NCBI GenBank assembly: GCA_022827225.1
Contig: JAJDTJ010000016.1
Location: forward strand, 1-64,000
Direction: 5' to 3'
DNA from: Candidatus Poribacteria bacterium
GTDB lineage: Bacteria; Poribacteria; WGA-4E; WGA-3G
Length of the DNA: 64,000 nucleotides
Shown here piece after piece: positions 32,218-41,033 of this stretch. How positions within the stretch are numbered: position 1 is the first letter of the stretch; the number at the start of each line of letters is the position of its first letter. Under the pieces are notes generated by a model. The model saw only the letters and a list, made by a program, of their open reading frames with translations, was not told the DNA's origin and ran no database searches. Position numbers and translations under genes: made by a program.

Positions 32218-33609
32218 TTGTTACAACAATGGAAACCTGACCCGACTTTTTACCCATCACCCAAGATGGCGATTGAGGCACCTATCGAAGAGCTCGCTTA
32301 TGTCGCTGCACCTCGGGATGATGGCAAACCTGATACGATGTGTGTTGTTGACCTCAACACAGCGTCTGATACTTATGGCCAGATTATCAATCAATTGGAG
32401 CTCGGCGTTCGGGACGAAATCCATCACTTCGGTTGGAATGCTTGCAGTGCAGCACTCTGTCCTTACGCACCGCACCCTTACATAGAACGACGTTACCTCG
32501 TTGTGCCGGCACTCCGGGGTTCTCATATCTACATCCTTGATGTGAAACCCGACCCGAAGGCACCGCAGCTCGTTAAGACTTTGACGGCTGCTGAAGTTGA
32601 AGATCGGTCCGGATATACGCGTCCACATACGGTACATTGTGGACCCGAAGGTATCTATATCAGCGCACTTGCCTCAGCAGGTTCCGAAGAGGGACCCGGT
32701 GGGATATTCCTCATGGATCATTACAATTTTAATATTCTGGGGCAATGGGAAGTTGAGCGCGGCTCTCAATCCCTCTCTTATGATTTCTGGTGGCACTTGG
32801 GCTACGACATCGCTGTCACCAGCGAATGGGGCTACCCCGGAATGATTGAGAACGGTGTGAGCCTCGAAGATTTGGGAGCACGCAAGTTCGGGCATAAGAT
32901 TCATATCTGGGATATCCGACACCGGAAAAATATCCAGACGTTGGATTTAGGCGACGACTATCAGATGATATTGGAGCTGCGTCCTGCACACGACCCGACA
33001 AAGGCGTATGGATTTGTCAATGCCGTACTGAATATGAATGATCTCTCGAGTTCCATCTGGACGTGGTACAAAGACGGCGACGATTGGGGCATCCAAAAGA
33101 TTATTGATATTCCTGCACAGGCACCAGAAAATCCGGATGATTTGCCACCCGCTTTGAAGGATATCGGCATGATTCCGCCCCTTGTTACCGATCACATCCT
33201 CTCGTTGGATGACCGGTTCCTGTATGTCTCGTGTTGGGGTACCGGCGAGTTGTTGCAATACGACGTGTCCGACCCGTTCAATCCGAAGCACGTTGGGACC
33301 CTTGAGATCGGTGGGATTACGAAATCGCATCCGCACCCTGCAGCTGGACCTGTCAGCGGTGGACCACAGATGGTTGAATTAAGCCGCGACGGCAAACGTC
33401 TCTATTTCACTAATTCTCTCTACGTCGCCTGGGATAACCAGTTCTACCCCGACGGTGCGAATGGGTGGATGGTGAAAGCTGATGTAAACGTGGAAGATGG
33501 TGGACTCGAATTCGATCCTAACTTCTTCGTAGGTTTCGGCGACAGTCGCGCCCATCAGATTCGCTTGCAAGGTGGCGATAGCTCATCGGATACTTTTTGT
33601 TATTCGTAG
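32218..33609 (+). CDS. selenium-binding protein 1 family / methanethiol oxidase (SBP56)
   Basis: The 463-residue protein starts at TTG, eight bases after AAGGAG. It has the SELENBP1 propeller pattern: FYPSPKMAIEAPIEELAYVA, HHFGWNACSAA, RPHTVHCGPEGIYISALA, YDFWWHLGYDIAVTSEWGYP, GMIPPLVTDHILSLDDRFLYVSCWGTGEL and SGGPQMVELSRDGKRLYFTNSLY. Bacterial homologues oxidise methanethiol in the periplasm using copper. No signal peptide is present here. Whether this version binds selenium is unknown, but the window also encodes two probable selenoproteins. Confidence 0.92.
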   Translation: MLQQWKPDPTFYPSPKMAIEAPIEELAYVAAPRDDGKPDTMCVVDLNTASDTYGQIINQLELGVRDEIHHFGWNACSAALCPYAPHPYIERRYLVVPALRGSHIYILDVKPDPKAPQLVKTLTAAEVEDRSGYTRPHTVHCGPEGIYISALASAGSEEGPGGIFLMDHYNFNILGQWEVERGSQSLSYDFWWHLGYDIAVTSEWGYPGMIENGVSLEDLGARKFGHKIHIWDIRHRKNIQTLDLGDDYQMILELRPAHDPTKAYGFVNAVLNMNDLSSSIWTWYKDGDDWGIQKIIDIPAQAPENPDDLPPALKDIGMIPPLVTDHILSLDDRFLYVSCWGTGELLQYDVSDPFNPKHVGTLEIGGITKSHPHPAAGPVSGGPQMVELSRDGKRLYFTNSLYVAWDNQFYPDGANGWMVKADVNVEDGGLEFDPNFFVGFGDSRAHQIRLQGGDSSSDTFCYS

Positions 33610-33616
33610 GAATTTC

Positions 33617-33684
33617 GTAGGGGTTGGGAATGTAATACAAGGAACGGATTTAGTCTATCCGTAGACTAAATCCGCCACCCCTAC
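33617..33684. repeat. large palindrome (13-bp inner and 8-bp outer arms)
   Basis: CGGATTTAGTCTA (33645-33657) and TAGACTAAATCCG (33662-33674) form a perfect stem with a 4-base loop, nested within GTAGGGGT (33617-33624) and ACCCCTAC (33677-33684). It is REP-like and could end transcription after the SBP56 gene. Confidence 0.7.
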
Positions 33685-33725
33685 TGAATAAAAAATGATG
33701 GTTCTATATCCAGAAAGGCATTTTT

Positions 33726-34367
33726 ATGGATACTGGCTCATGGTTAAGTTACACGCTCATGGGCGTATATCACGGCATTAATCCGGGGATGGGTTGGCTT
33801 TTTGCAGTCGCTTTAGGCATGCAGGAAAAACGGAGGCGTGCCGTTATCGGTGCGCTCTTTCCGATGGCACTTGGACACGCGATATCCATCGCCGTTGTCG
33901 TGTTCGTTATCGCCTTGGCACAACGGCAACTGCCGGAGGGTGTTCTGCGAATCGCATGTGCGACTGTCCTGTTTGGGTTCGGTGTGTATAAGTTTTTCAG
34001 CGCACGACACCCGAAATGGGTTGGGATGCGTGTTAACTTCAAAGACTTAACGATCTGGTCCTTCTTGATGGCTTCCGCCCACGGTGCAGGTTTGATGCTG
34101 GTACCATTCTTGTTGCGGATGCCGGCTGCTGAGGCTTCCGCACATACACACCACGCAACCGCAAGCATGACAGATAGTACTGTGATGTTATTATCTGCAG
34201 TCGGCGTGCATACGCTCAGTTTTTTCGTTGTGACGGGGATTGTGGCGGTTATCGTTTACGAGGTGGTAGGACTGGCACTGCTCCGCAAGGCGTGGTTTAA
34301 TATGGACTTGTTGTGGTCTATCGCTCTGATGATTGCTGGTATTGTCACCCTTTTTTGGAAGCATTAA
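33726..34367 (+). CDS. polytopic membrane protein, possibly transporter-like
   Basis: The 213-residue protein has about six hydrophobic helices. The N-terminal YHGINPGMGWLFAVALGM and the central SAHGAGLMLVPFLL resemble the histidine/proline motifs of nickel-cobalt exporters and related LysE-like proteins, but I cannot assign it firmly. A histidine-rich loop (SAHTHHATASM) lies between helices. AAAGG precedes the ATG. Its stop codon overlaps that of the converging nucleotidyltransferase gene by four bases. Confidence 0.65.
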   Translation: MDTGSWLSYTLMGVYHGINPGMGWLFAVALGMQEKRRRAVIGALFPMALGHAISIAVVVFVIALAQRQLPEGVLRIACATVLFGFGVYKFFSARHPKWVGMRVNFKDLTIWSFLMASAHGAGLMLVPFLLRMPAAEASAHTHHATASMTDSTVMLLSAVGVHTLSFFVVTGIVAVIVYEVVGLALLRKAWFNMDLLWSIALMIAGIVTLFWKH

Positions 34368-34894
34368 GCCTCTTCCTTAATCTGATCGGGGAGCAACTTA
34401 ACGTTGTATTTTTCTTGCAATGCCCGTAGGTCAGCAAAGTCTGTATCTTGTAATGTATATCCAGAATGCGAACGCACTTGGTAATCCACTGATAGGCACC
34501 GGACTTCCCGACCCCCGATAAAACCTACGGCGTTCAACTCCGATTCGGTGATAATCCAGTCAATCTCGCCGGGCCCGTAGATTGCACCTCCGCCTTCGAT
34601 AAGTTCGATAACGTGGAAATCAATCTTTCCGTGCAGTCGATGCCCCATCACAAAGTTCCGATCCTTACGATCATCTGTATAAACATCAACGAAACCATGC
34701 GCCGAAAGTGCTTTGGTTAGGACTGCGGAATCTTCCCATGAAATAATAATATCCAAATCTGAATGCTCCCGAGTACACTCATCTAATAAGGCATCAACAC
34801 CCCATCCACCATCAATCCAAACTTTGATACCGAGTTCATCAAAGAGATCAAGGAACCAGTGAACCTTGTCAGCGGTCATCTGTTCTTTTTTCAT
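34364..34894 (-). CDS. Lnu/AadB-like nucleotidyltransferase domain protein
   Basis: The 176-residue protein has the nucleotidyltransferase pattern of lincosamide and aminoglycoside adenylyltransferase-like proteins: WIDGGWGVDALLDE at 26-39 followed by S45-D46-L-D48, the metal-binding D-x-D. Later KIDFHVIEL supplies the third acidic residue. Many chromosomal members have no resistance phenotype, so drug modification should not be assumed. AAGGAGG precedes the ATG. It follows the HD gene by 38 bases on the same strand. Confidence 0.8.
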   Translation of the reverse strand: MKKEQMTADKVHWFLDLFDELGIKVWIDGGWGVDALLDECTREHSDLDIIISWEDSAVLTKALSAHGFVDVYTDDRKDRNFVMGHRLHGKIDFHVIELIEGGGAIYGPGEIDWIITESELNAVGFIGGREVRCLSVDYQVRSHSGYTLQDTDFADLRALQEKYNVKLLPDQIKEEA

Positions 34895-34932
34895 TAATGA
34901 ACCTCCTTGAAGGAATTACATGAAATCTCTTG

Positions 34933-35496
34933 TTAGAGGAGCTTCAAGGCTGCTTCATAGTTACTTCTAACGATGTCTTGGACATCCTTTCGTAACTTCT
35001 GCCAGCTCCGTTGGAGTTTTGCCTTAACCCATGTCTTACCTTCATCAATTCCCATTCCGTGGTGAATATACGCCAAATATAAAAGCGAAGGAACATGTTC
35101 AATATGGGACATTGCATCGGCGTTGGCAAGACATGCGCCTTCCGCACTCCGATATTCAACTCTGACGCTTGCTCGATGTGTCGCGATAGCGTCCTTGACA
35201 GCTTCCGTTTTTTTTCCTGGATAGCCGAAACGCTTGAGGAGTTTTTCTGCTTCAATTGGCCCATGAACGTGATGATCTTCATAGAGTGCTTTGTCCTTTA
35301 TGCTGGCGTAATCATGAAGTAACGCCGCGAGTTCGACAATTTCGGGATCAGCATCAAAGCGTGGGGCGAGTCGTTTTGCGTTTTGAATGACAGGTAAGAT
35401 GTGATGCGTCCAAATATCGTGACCGAAGATGTTGGTGTCAGCAGCACAAGCCTGTTCGACAATCTCCTCAATTCTATTTTTTATGGTTTCAATCAC
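34933..35496 (-). CDS. HD-domain phosphohydrolase
   Basis: The 187-residue protein starts at GTG after AAGGAG. HD-superfamily residues are visible: H31/H32 in WTHHILPV, H61-D62 in ALLHDYASI, the H75-H-x-H78 cluster and a later D in LANADAMSH. It should bind divalent metal and cleave a phosphate bond, perhaps in a nucleotide. Substrate unknown. It heads a two-gene operon with the nucleotidyltransferase. Confidence 0.85.
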   Translation of the reverse strand: MIETIKNRIEEIVEQACAADTNIFGHDIWTHHILPVIQNAKRLAPRFDADPEIVELAALLHDYASIKDKALYEDHHVHGPIEAEKLLKRFGYPGKKTEAVKDAIATHRASVRVEYRSAEGACLANADAMSHIEHVPSLLYLAYIHHGMGIDEGKTWVKAKLQRSWQKLRKDVQDIVRSNYEAALKLL

Positions 35497-35840
35497 GGAA
35501 CGTTCTCCTTTTGCGATATGGGTTTACAACTTGTTCTTAACAGTATTAAGAATACCACAAAATTGAAGTTCAGACAACTGAAAGTTGCGTCTCCGAAAAC
35601 GGATTGTCTCGAATTTCTGGGATACGAACTATCTTTTGTTAAAGAAAAAGCATCTATTTAATTGTAGGTTTCACTATAATTGCGCGTCAAGGACTTTACA
35701 CACCTTCCAAAATGAAAATTTGCTTTTTTTAATGCACCGTGCTATAATTTCTTTTCAGTATCAAGAATATTGTAAAATGGACTCGAAAACAACGATTTTT
35801 AAATTGGACCATCAAGCTGCCCCGAAAGGAGAACCTTGAA
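35497..35840. other. intergenic region upstream of the DUF4432 gene
   Basis: This 344-base AT-rich gap between divergent genes holds no credible gene. GTTCTTAACAGTATTAAGAAT near 35530 is a weak palindrome close to the HD gene, and a good plus-strand promoter lies at 35720-35748. Confidence 0.5.
35720..35748 (+). promoter_or_regulatory. promoter of the DUF4432-lipoprotein operon
   Basis: TTGCTT (35720-35725) and a perfect TATAAT (35743-35748) are 17 bases apart. Transcription would start near 35755, about 85 bases before the TTG start at 35841. Confidence 0.6.
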
Positions 35841-36929
35841 TTGATAAACCTATATGGAGCAACGTATGACAGGATACAACTGCTTCGCCACGTCGGAGAT
35901 ATATCCCAAATTGCACATGCAAAGATGTATCAACTGACGGATGGCAATGAAAAAGGTGTTGACGCGATTGACTTCCGAACCGGTAGCGGCTTAAATTTCA
36001 CTGTGCTACCCAGCCGCGGATTGGATATCTCTTATGCAGAATACCAAGGTATTCCGCTCTGCTGGCGTTCAAGTACAGGCGATGTCAATCCTGCACATTA
36101 TGAACCTGAAGGGATCGGCTGGCTACGCAGTTTTTACGGCGGTCTATTGACGACCTGCGGTATGCGGCAAGTCGGTGTACCTAACGAAGATGATGGCGAA
36201 GTATTAGGACTCCACGGTAGAGTCTCAAACATCCCTGCCAAAAACATTTGGGTCGACAGCCGATGGGAGGGACACCGCTATATGTTATGGGCACAAGGGA
36301 AGGTTAAAGAGACCACAGCATTAGGTGAACACCTTTTGCGTACCCGCAGAATTTGGACAGAGCTCGGCTCGCGTACGTTGCATATTGAGGATATTGTCGA
36401 AAATTTGGGATACCAAGATTCACCGCACATGTACCTCTTCCATATTAATGTCGGATTTCCGATCCTCACGCAAGATAGCGAGCTGCTTGCACCCTCCTCG
36501 CAAGTAACCCCGCGCGACGACATCGCCGCCGCAAACCTGAACAATTATAACCTCTGTGAACCGCCAACTGTTGACTTCCAAGAGCAGGCATTTTATCACG
36601 AAATGGAGCCTGATGTTGATAATCATATCCGTGTCGCCCTCGTAAACCGCAATTTTAACAATGGGCAAGGGATCGGTGTATCCGTACGCTACCACAAGAC
36701 CCAGTTCCCGAACTTTGTTCAATGGAAAATGTGTGGTGAAGGTACCTATGTTTTCGGGTTAGAACCCTCAAATTGCGGCGTGGAAGGTCGGGCAAAAGAA
36801 CGTGAACGCGGTTCTCTAAGGTATATTGAACCCGGTGGACGCAGACATTATGAGGTCGAAATCGGCGTGTTAACTTCCAACGCAGAAATCGACGAACTGC
36901 AAGAAAAAATCGCAAAAACCCAAAATTAA
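35841..36929 (+). CDS. DUF4432 family protein (aldose 1-epimerase-like fold)
   Basis: The 362-residue protein starts at TTG, nine bases after AAAGGAG. It shows DUF4432 features: GVDAIDFRTGSGLNFTVLPSRGLDIS, GIGWLRSFYGGLLTTCGM, LHGRVSNIPAK and HMYLFHINVGFPIL, with histidines placed as in galactose-mutarotase-like proteins. It likely binds a sugar, but catalysis is unproven. It is 19 bases before the DUF3352 lipoprotein gene and probably co-transcribed. Confidence 0.88.
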   Translation: MINLYGATYDRIQLLRHVGDISQIAHAKMYQLTDGNEKGVDAIDFRTGSGLNFTVLPSRGLDISYAEYQGIPLCWRSSTGDVNPAHYEPEGIGWLRSFYGGLLTTCGMRQVGVPNEDDGEVLGLHGRVSNIPAKNIWVDSRWEGHRYMLWAQGKVKETTALGEHLLRTRRIWTELGSRTLHIEDIVENLGYQDSPHMYLFHINVGFPILTQDSELLAPSSQVTPRDDIAAANLNNYNLCEPPTVDFQEQAFYHEMEPDVDNHIRVALVNRNFNNGQGIGVSVRYHKTQFPNFVQWKMCGEGTYVFGLEPSNCGVEGRAKERERGSLRYIEPGGRRHYEVEIGVLTSNAEIDELQEKIAKTQN

Positions 36930-36948
36930 CGCTGTTAAGGAGAAAGAA

Positions 36949-39273
36949 ATGAAAAAGTATTTGGCTTTACCGCTTATTGCCCTCCTATTACTGACAACAT
37001 CCTTGTTTATCAGTTGTAGTGCAAAAGAGCAAACATCAACACCACCAATGGTAGAAACATCTCCGCCACCGGATCAAGAAATGGCAGATGGTTCGGACTC
37101 ACCTGAGGCGGAACTCAGAGAGAAACCGCACTCACCCGAAGCGGAGCTGGCGGAGAAACCACACTCACCTGAATCGGAAGTAAAAGAGAAACCTCGTTCC
37201 CCCGAAGCGGATGCTGGCGACAAATCACGTTCCCCCGAAGCGGAGCTGGCGGAGAAACCACACTCGCCCGAAGCGGACGCTGGCGACAAATCACGTTCTC
37301 CCGAATCGGAAGTAAAAGAGAAATCCCATTCCCCCGAAGCGGATGCTGGCGACAAATCACGTTCTCCCGAAGCGGAGCTGGCGGAGAAACCGCACTCGCC
37401 CGAAGAAGAAACACCCCGAGAAACTAAACCTGAAGAGACAGAAATAGTCCCAAACCTGGAGATCCCGGAAGGTAGTGTGCTACATCTGATTCCGGAGGAA
37501 ACGATCGGGCTCGTCTATTGTCCGAGTCTGCTCGAATTGGATTATCGCATTAATACATTGGTGACAGACTTAATTCCGACGGATGAAGCCCCGGAAGTCC
37601 TCGCCAGAATCTTAGCGGATACCTTCAGTGCTGGGTTTGAAAGTCTCGCTGAGTTAGAAGAAATCGGACTGGATTTGGACCAAGATTTCGCGATCTTCAT
37701 GACCACTTTAAATCCACCTGCTATCTCCGCAACCGTCCATCTAACAGACCCCGAAGCGATGAAGGAGGTGATTGACGCTGAAAGCGAAGGCAGTGCCCCG
37801 ACCGAATATAACGGCGTAACCTATTGGAGCACGACCGGCGGCGATGGTCATTTCGCTATTTTAGGGAATATGCTCGTCTTCTCACAGTCTGCCAAAGTGT
37901 GTGAGAGTGCAATTGATGCCTATAAAGGGGCGAAGCCATCTGTCGTAACCCATCCCGCGTATAGCGCATTCCTTACAGATATTATGGCGGGGGACGCTCA
38001 AGTCGCACTCCACTTTAATCTCAAATCCGTCGCGCCTCTCATGATAGCTTCGCTTGAAAGGGAATCGGAATCAATGAGAGACAGCATCGAAAGCGATCCT
38101 GCTGCTATGTCGGTGGCTCCATTTTTTGGAAGTATGTTCAGCACAGCCATAGACTTTCTTGAGCAAGCGGAATCATTAAGTGCAACGCTTGAAGTGAAGG
38201 GAACCGATGTTCAGCTCGCACCCTCTTTAAAATTCAAGAACGGGAGCGAAATTCGGCAGTCCTTGAAAAAGATGATTCCTGACGAATTGGCAATCCTTAA
38301 CGATCTCCCAAATCTCGCTTTTGTGAATGGTGCCTATCAGATGGACCAAAAGTTCATGATCGATATGCACATGATATGGCTAAAAATGTTCTCAGCAGAG
38401 AAGCCGGAACAGCAAGAGAAACTCGACGGACTCACACAGCAGATAACTACGTTTTATGAGTCTCTCGGCGATGAGATCGGTTTCTCGGTCAATTTTGGCG
38501 ATAGTATTATCCCTGATTATATGATCATCTATACGGTGAAGGATAAACAACAGGCACAGGGATATATGGAAAACGTGTTCATTGAGCAAATGCTCAGCAG
38601 TATCGGGGTCCTGCGCGATGTTGTTGGAAACTCGCCGGGATTAACCATCTACGATGGGGCGCATGCCGGTGAATCCTTGATGCACAACGACATTGAAATT
38701 AAAAGCTACGTCTTCCCGAATTTCGGTTCGATTTTTGAACAGGTGCCGCCTGAAGCTGCTGGAATGTTTCCCCAAGAGTGGCACTGGTACTACGCCTTCC
38801 ACGAAGACCAACTCTTTTTCGCTACCGGAAGTGCCGAAATGATTAAAGCAGCGTTGGACAGAAAATCTGAAATGGGCGAAGGTCTCCCTGAAGCGGATGC
38901 TGACGACCCATCACATTCGCCTGAAGCGGAATTGGCGGAGGAACCACACGCACCCGAAGCAGGGCTGGCTGAAAATCCGAGTTATCAGAAACTTATTGAG
39001 ACGCTCGGAACCGACAATAACGTCTTTTTGGCACTTTCACCGATAACCGCGGTGAAAAGCGTCATACCTATTGTGTCGAAAGCAGATCCAGCTGCCGCCG
39101 CAGCGATGCAAATGTTTGCTGGGATGTTTATGAATATGCCGGAAAACTATAGCCTCGGTTTCTCCGCGAAGGTACAAGAGGACAGTATCGGCCTAAATTT
39201 GCTTCTCACCCTCGGCGACTTCAAGCAAGCCATCGAAATGATAATGATGATGCAGAGTATGGGCCAAATGTAA
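36949..39273 (+). CDS. DUF3352-like lipoprotein with an 11-residue minisatellite
   Basis: The 774-residue protein has a signal peptide with the probable lipidated cysteine at C23. Residues 51-149 are nine units of 11 residues that start SPEAE or SPEAD and alternate between AELAEKPH-, ADAGDKSR- and SEVKEKPR-type endings. The region is highly charged and presumably disordered, forming a stalk. From about residue 165 the protein resembles DUF3352 (PEETIGLVYCPSLLELD, LNPPAISATVHLTDPEA, FAILGNMLVFSQS). Three more units of the same repeat interrupt the C-terminal part (residues 646-678). A strong terminator follows. GGAG precedes the ATG. Confidence 0.82.
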   Translation: MKKYLALPLIALLLLTTSLFISCSAKEQTSTPPMVETSPPPDQEMADGSDSPEAELREKPHSPEAELAEKPHSPESEVKEKPRSPEADAGDKSRSPEAELAEKPHSPEADAGDKSRSPESEVKEKSHSPEADAGDKSRSPEAELAEKPHSPEEETPRETKPEETEIVPNLEIPEGSVLHLIPEETIGLVYCPSLLELDYRINTLVTDLIPTDEAPEVLARILADTFSAGFESLAELEEIGLDLDQDFAIFMTTLNPPAISATVHLTDPEAMKEVIDAESEGSAPTEYNGVTYWSTTGGDGHFAILGNMLVFSQSAKVCESAIDAYKGAKPSVVTHPAYSAFLTDIMAGDAQVALHFNLKSVAPLMIASLERESESMRDSIESDPAAMSVAPFFGSMFSTAIDFLEQAESLSATLEVKGTDVQLAPSLKFKNGSEIRQSLKKMIPDELAILNDLPNLAFVNGAYQMDQKFMIDMHMIWLKMFSAEKPEQQEKLDGLTQQITTFYESLGDEIGFSVNFGDSIIPDYMIIYTVKDKQQAQGYMENVFIEQMLSSIGVLRDVVGNSPGLTIYDGAHAGESLMHNDIEIKSYVFPNFGSIFEQVPPEAAGMFPQEWHWYYAFHEDQLFFATGSAEMIKAALDRKSEMGEGLPEADADDPSHSPEAELAEEPHAPEAGLAENPSYQKLIETLGTDNNVFLALSPITAVKSVIPIVSKADPAAAAAMQMFAGMFMNMPENYSLGFSAKVQEDSIGLNLLLTLGDFKQAIEMIMMMQSMGQM
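37099..37395 (+). repeat. 33-base coding minisatellite, nine units
   Basis: Nine 33-base units starting TC(A/C/G/T)CC(T/C)GA encode SPEAE/SPEAD undecapeptides. Unit types recur in mixed order, and some pairs are nearly identical at the DNA level, which points to repeated unequal exchange. A degenerate tenth unit follows. Confidence 0.88.
38884..38982 (+). repeat. second cluster of the same 33-base repeat, three units
   Basis: Three units encoding LPEADADDPSH, SPEAELAEEPH and APEAGLAENPS lie 1.5 kb downstream of the main array in the same gene. They divide the C-terminal folded part. Confidence 0.8.
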
Positions 39274-39286
39274 CAAACCAACTTCT

Positions 39287-39328
39287 AACTCGCCCACAAA
39301 CTCGTTGTGGGCGAGTTTCTTATTATTA
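39287..39328 (+). terminator. rho-independent terminator
   Basis: AACTCGCCCACAA (39287-39299) and TTGTGGGCGAGTT (39305-39317) form a perfect 13-bp GC-rich stem with a 5-base loop, followed by TCTTATTATTA. It ends the DUF4432-lipoprotein operon. Confidence 0.88.
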
Positions 39329-39479
39329 GCCTTCCGAAAATAGCTGTGAATCACAAAAAGTCTTATTAGGGCATTTACATATTTTATTTTAATTTTAAGA
39401 ATATGTCCTAACCTAACTGATGCTTAAACCCTTATGCCTATTGACTTTATAGCACTTTAAAATTTGACTAAAAAAAAAT

Positions 39480-39508
39480 TTGACTAAAAATGAGATTTTT
39501 GATAATAT
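39480..39508 (+). promoter_or_regulatory. promoter of the porin gene
   Basis: TTGACT (39480-39485) and TAATAT (39503-39508) are 17 bases apart in a very AT-rich stretch. A 15-base repeat (AAATTTGACTAAAAA) occurs twice here, so a second -35-like box lies just upstream. The leader would be about 140 bases. Confidence 0.5.
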
Positions 39509-39653
39509 ATCCTCCTACACTTCTGTGAAAATATGAAGTTTTTGAACGTTTCGTAACGGATATTTTCCTGCGTGGGTTTGCCAGAGAATGTTTAGAACCT
39601 ATCCGCATCTGGTATTAAACTTACGTTATTACGGACCCAAGGAGGAAAGGCTG

Positions 39654-40931
39654 GTGCATAAACAAATGAGTTTCATATTCAGTTTCGGCATCGCATTTTT
39701 GCTGATCGTTTCTCCGTTCGCGATGGCTGCTGATACAACCGAAGAGACGACGGAAGCTGTTGAGGCCGCGGAACCCAAGAAAAGTCCGATTAAAATCGGC
39801 GGGGCGATGCGTGTGAACTATGCCTATGGTACTTATGGCAGTGAGGACAGCCCACACCGCCGAGGTGAAAAAATCGGCGATGTAGACCTTGAAATTTTCC
39901 GGCTCAATGCTGATCTCGACTATCACAACATCATCAGTAGACTTGAATACCGGTGGTATAATGACTACAGCATGATACATACGGCATGGTTAGGATATAA
40001 TTTCGGTGATTTCGGTACACTTAAAGCAGGTATTGTGCGTGTCCCCTTCGGCCCGACTGCTTACGGTGTTTCGACGAGCTGGTTCTTCGACCAGCATTTT
40101 TATGTCGGACTCGCTGACGATATGGATATCGGTATCAGATGGACTGACACCCTTGATAAATTGACACTTGATGTAGGGTACTACCTTATGGGCGAATTCC
40201 AGACCGATGGAAGTAGTCTTGCGAGTTCTCTCTACAGTTACGACGTTGTCAAGTGGGAAGAAAAGGCTGATGCAAACGGAAACGTTGAATGGGGTGCCGG
40301 TGAAAACGGTTATGATGAGCAACACCAATTTAACGTCCGCGCCATCTACGCGCTTGAGAATATCGGGGATTTCGGTGTTTCCGCACAATACGGTTTGCTA
40401 AAAGGAACGGATGTCGGGGACGATGATAGTGGTAACCACTACGCGATCTCCGCACATGCTAAGAATACCTTCGCTGACTTCACGCTTTTTTCGCAATTCT
40501 CCTATTATGCGCATAACATCACTGACGATACGCCTTGGGGCACCGGAGACTTAATTCCGATGGGTGCTTATGACTTCGCCTGGCCCGTCGCATCTACTGG
40601 ATTAATACCCGCGTTGTCGCTACGATATGGCGGGATAGATACCTCCGGCATCTCATGGATTGACAGTGTTACGCCTTATGCAGAGTGGAGCACTATCTTC
40701 AAAACTGTGGATGATTACAATGCGAGTACCCTCATAACGGTCGGCGCGAGTTGGACGGTCTTAGGTGCTCTCTATGTGTATAGTGATTTTGCACTTTCTG
40801 ACGGCAACTTTTTTGTTGGGAACACGGGAGATAACTACGGGAATATCCTTACAGGGGTTAACCACGTAGGTGCCAACGGAAATAACGTCTGGCATTGGCG
40901 CCTCAATTTTAACTTTGGTTATTATTTCTAA
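39654..40931 (+). CDS. outer-membrane porin-like beta-barrel protein
   Basis: The 425-residue protein starts at GTG, eight bases after AAGGAGG. An ATG four codons later is a possible alternative. A signal peptide ends near AMAAD, followed by an acidic linker (TEETTEAVEAAEPK). The rest consists of alternating aromatic/polar beta strands (SRLEYRWYNDY, FDQHFYVGLADDMDIGIRW, FTLFSQFSYYAHN) and ends with NFNFGYYF, a terminal aromatic residue of the kind recognised by the BAM complex. The overall pattern resembles phosphate/polysaccharide porins (OprO/OprP group). It lies upstream of a BCCT transporter gene and may supply its substrate across the outer membrane. Confidence 0.82.
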   Translation: MHKQMSFIFSFGIAFLLIVSPFAMAADTTEETTEAVEAAEPKKSPIKIGGAMRVNYAYGTYGSEDSPHRRGEKIGDVDLEIFRLNADLDYHNIISRLEYRWYNDYSMIHTAWLGYNFGDFGTLKAGIVRVPFGPTAYGVSTSWFFDQHFYVGLADDMDIGIRWTDTLDKLTLDVGYYLMGEFQTDGSSLASSLYSYDVVKWEEKADANGNVEWGAGENGYDEQHQFNVRAIYALENIGDFGVSAQYGLLKGTDVGDDDSGNHYAISAHAKNTFADFTLFSQFSYYAHNITDDTPWGTGDLIPMGAYDFAWPVASTGLIPALSLRYGGIDTSGISWIDSVTPYAEWSTIFKTVDDYNASTLITVGASWTVLGALYVYSDFALSDGNFFVGNTGDNYGNILTGVNHVGANGNNVWHWRLNFNFGYYF

Positions 40932-40952
40932 GTGGCTACGCGACTTTCCATC

Positions 40953-40979
40953 ATAAGCGCGCTTTGTAAGTGCGCTTAT
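40953..40979. terminator. hairpin between porin and BCCT genes
   Basis: ATAAGCGC (40953-40960) and GCGCTTAT (40972-40979) are perfect inverted arms with an 11-base loop. There is no clear U tract, so it may attenuate or stabilise the mRNA instead of stopping transcription. Confidence 0.45.
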
Positions 40980-41033
40980 CACTCCGTACACGGTTGAAAA
41001 CTGTCAAATCAACTCTAAAAGGAGAATTTTGAA

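Noticed and set aside
34364..34894. Antibiotic resistance gene call for the nucleotidyltransferase
   Set aside because: The fold is shared with lincosamide/aminoglycoside enzymes, but chromosomal relatives are mostly of unknown function, so only the fold is stated.
37099..37395. CRISPR array
   Set aside because: The 33-base units are contiguous, in frame, and encode a peptide repeat.
37074..37414. Long open frames on the minus strand opposite the minisatellite (serine/alanine-rich repeats)
   Set aside because: They are by-products of the 33-base repeat. They lack a ribosome-binding site and the plus-strand lipoprotein is convincing.
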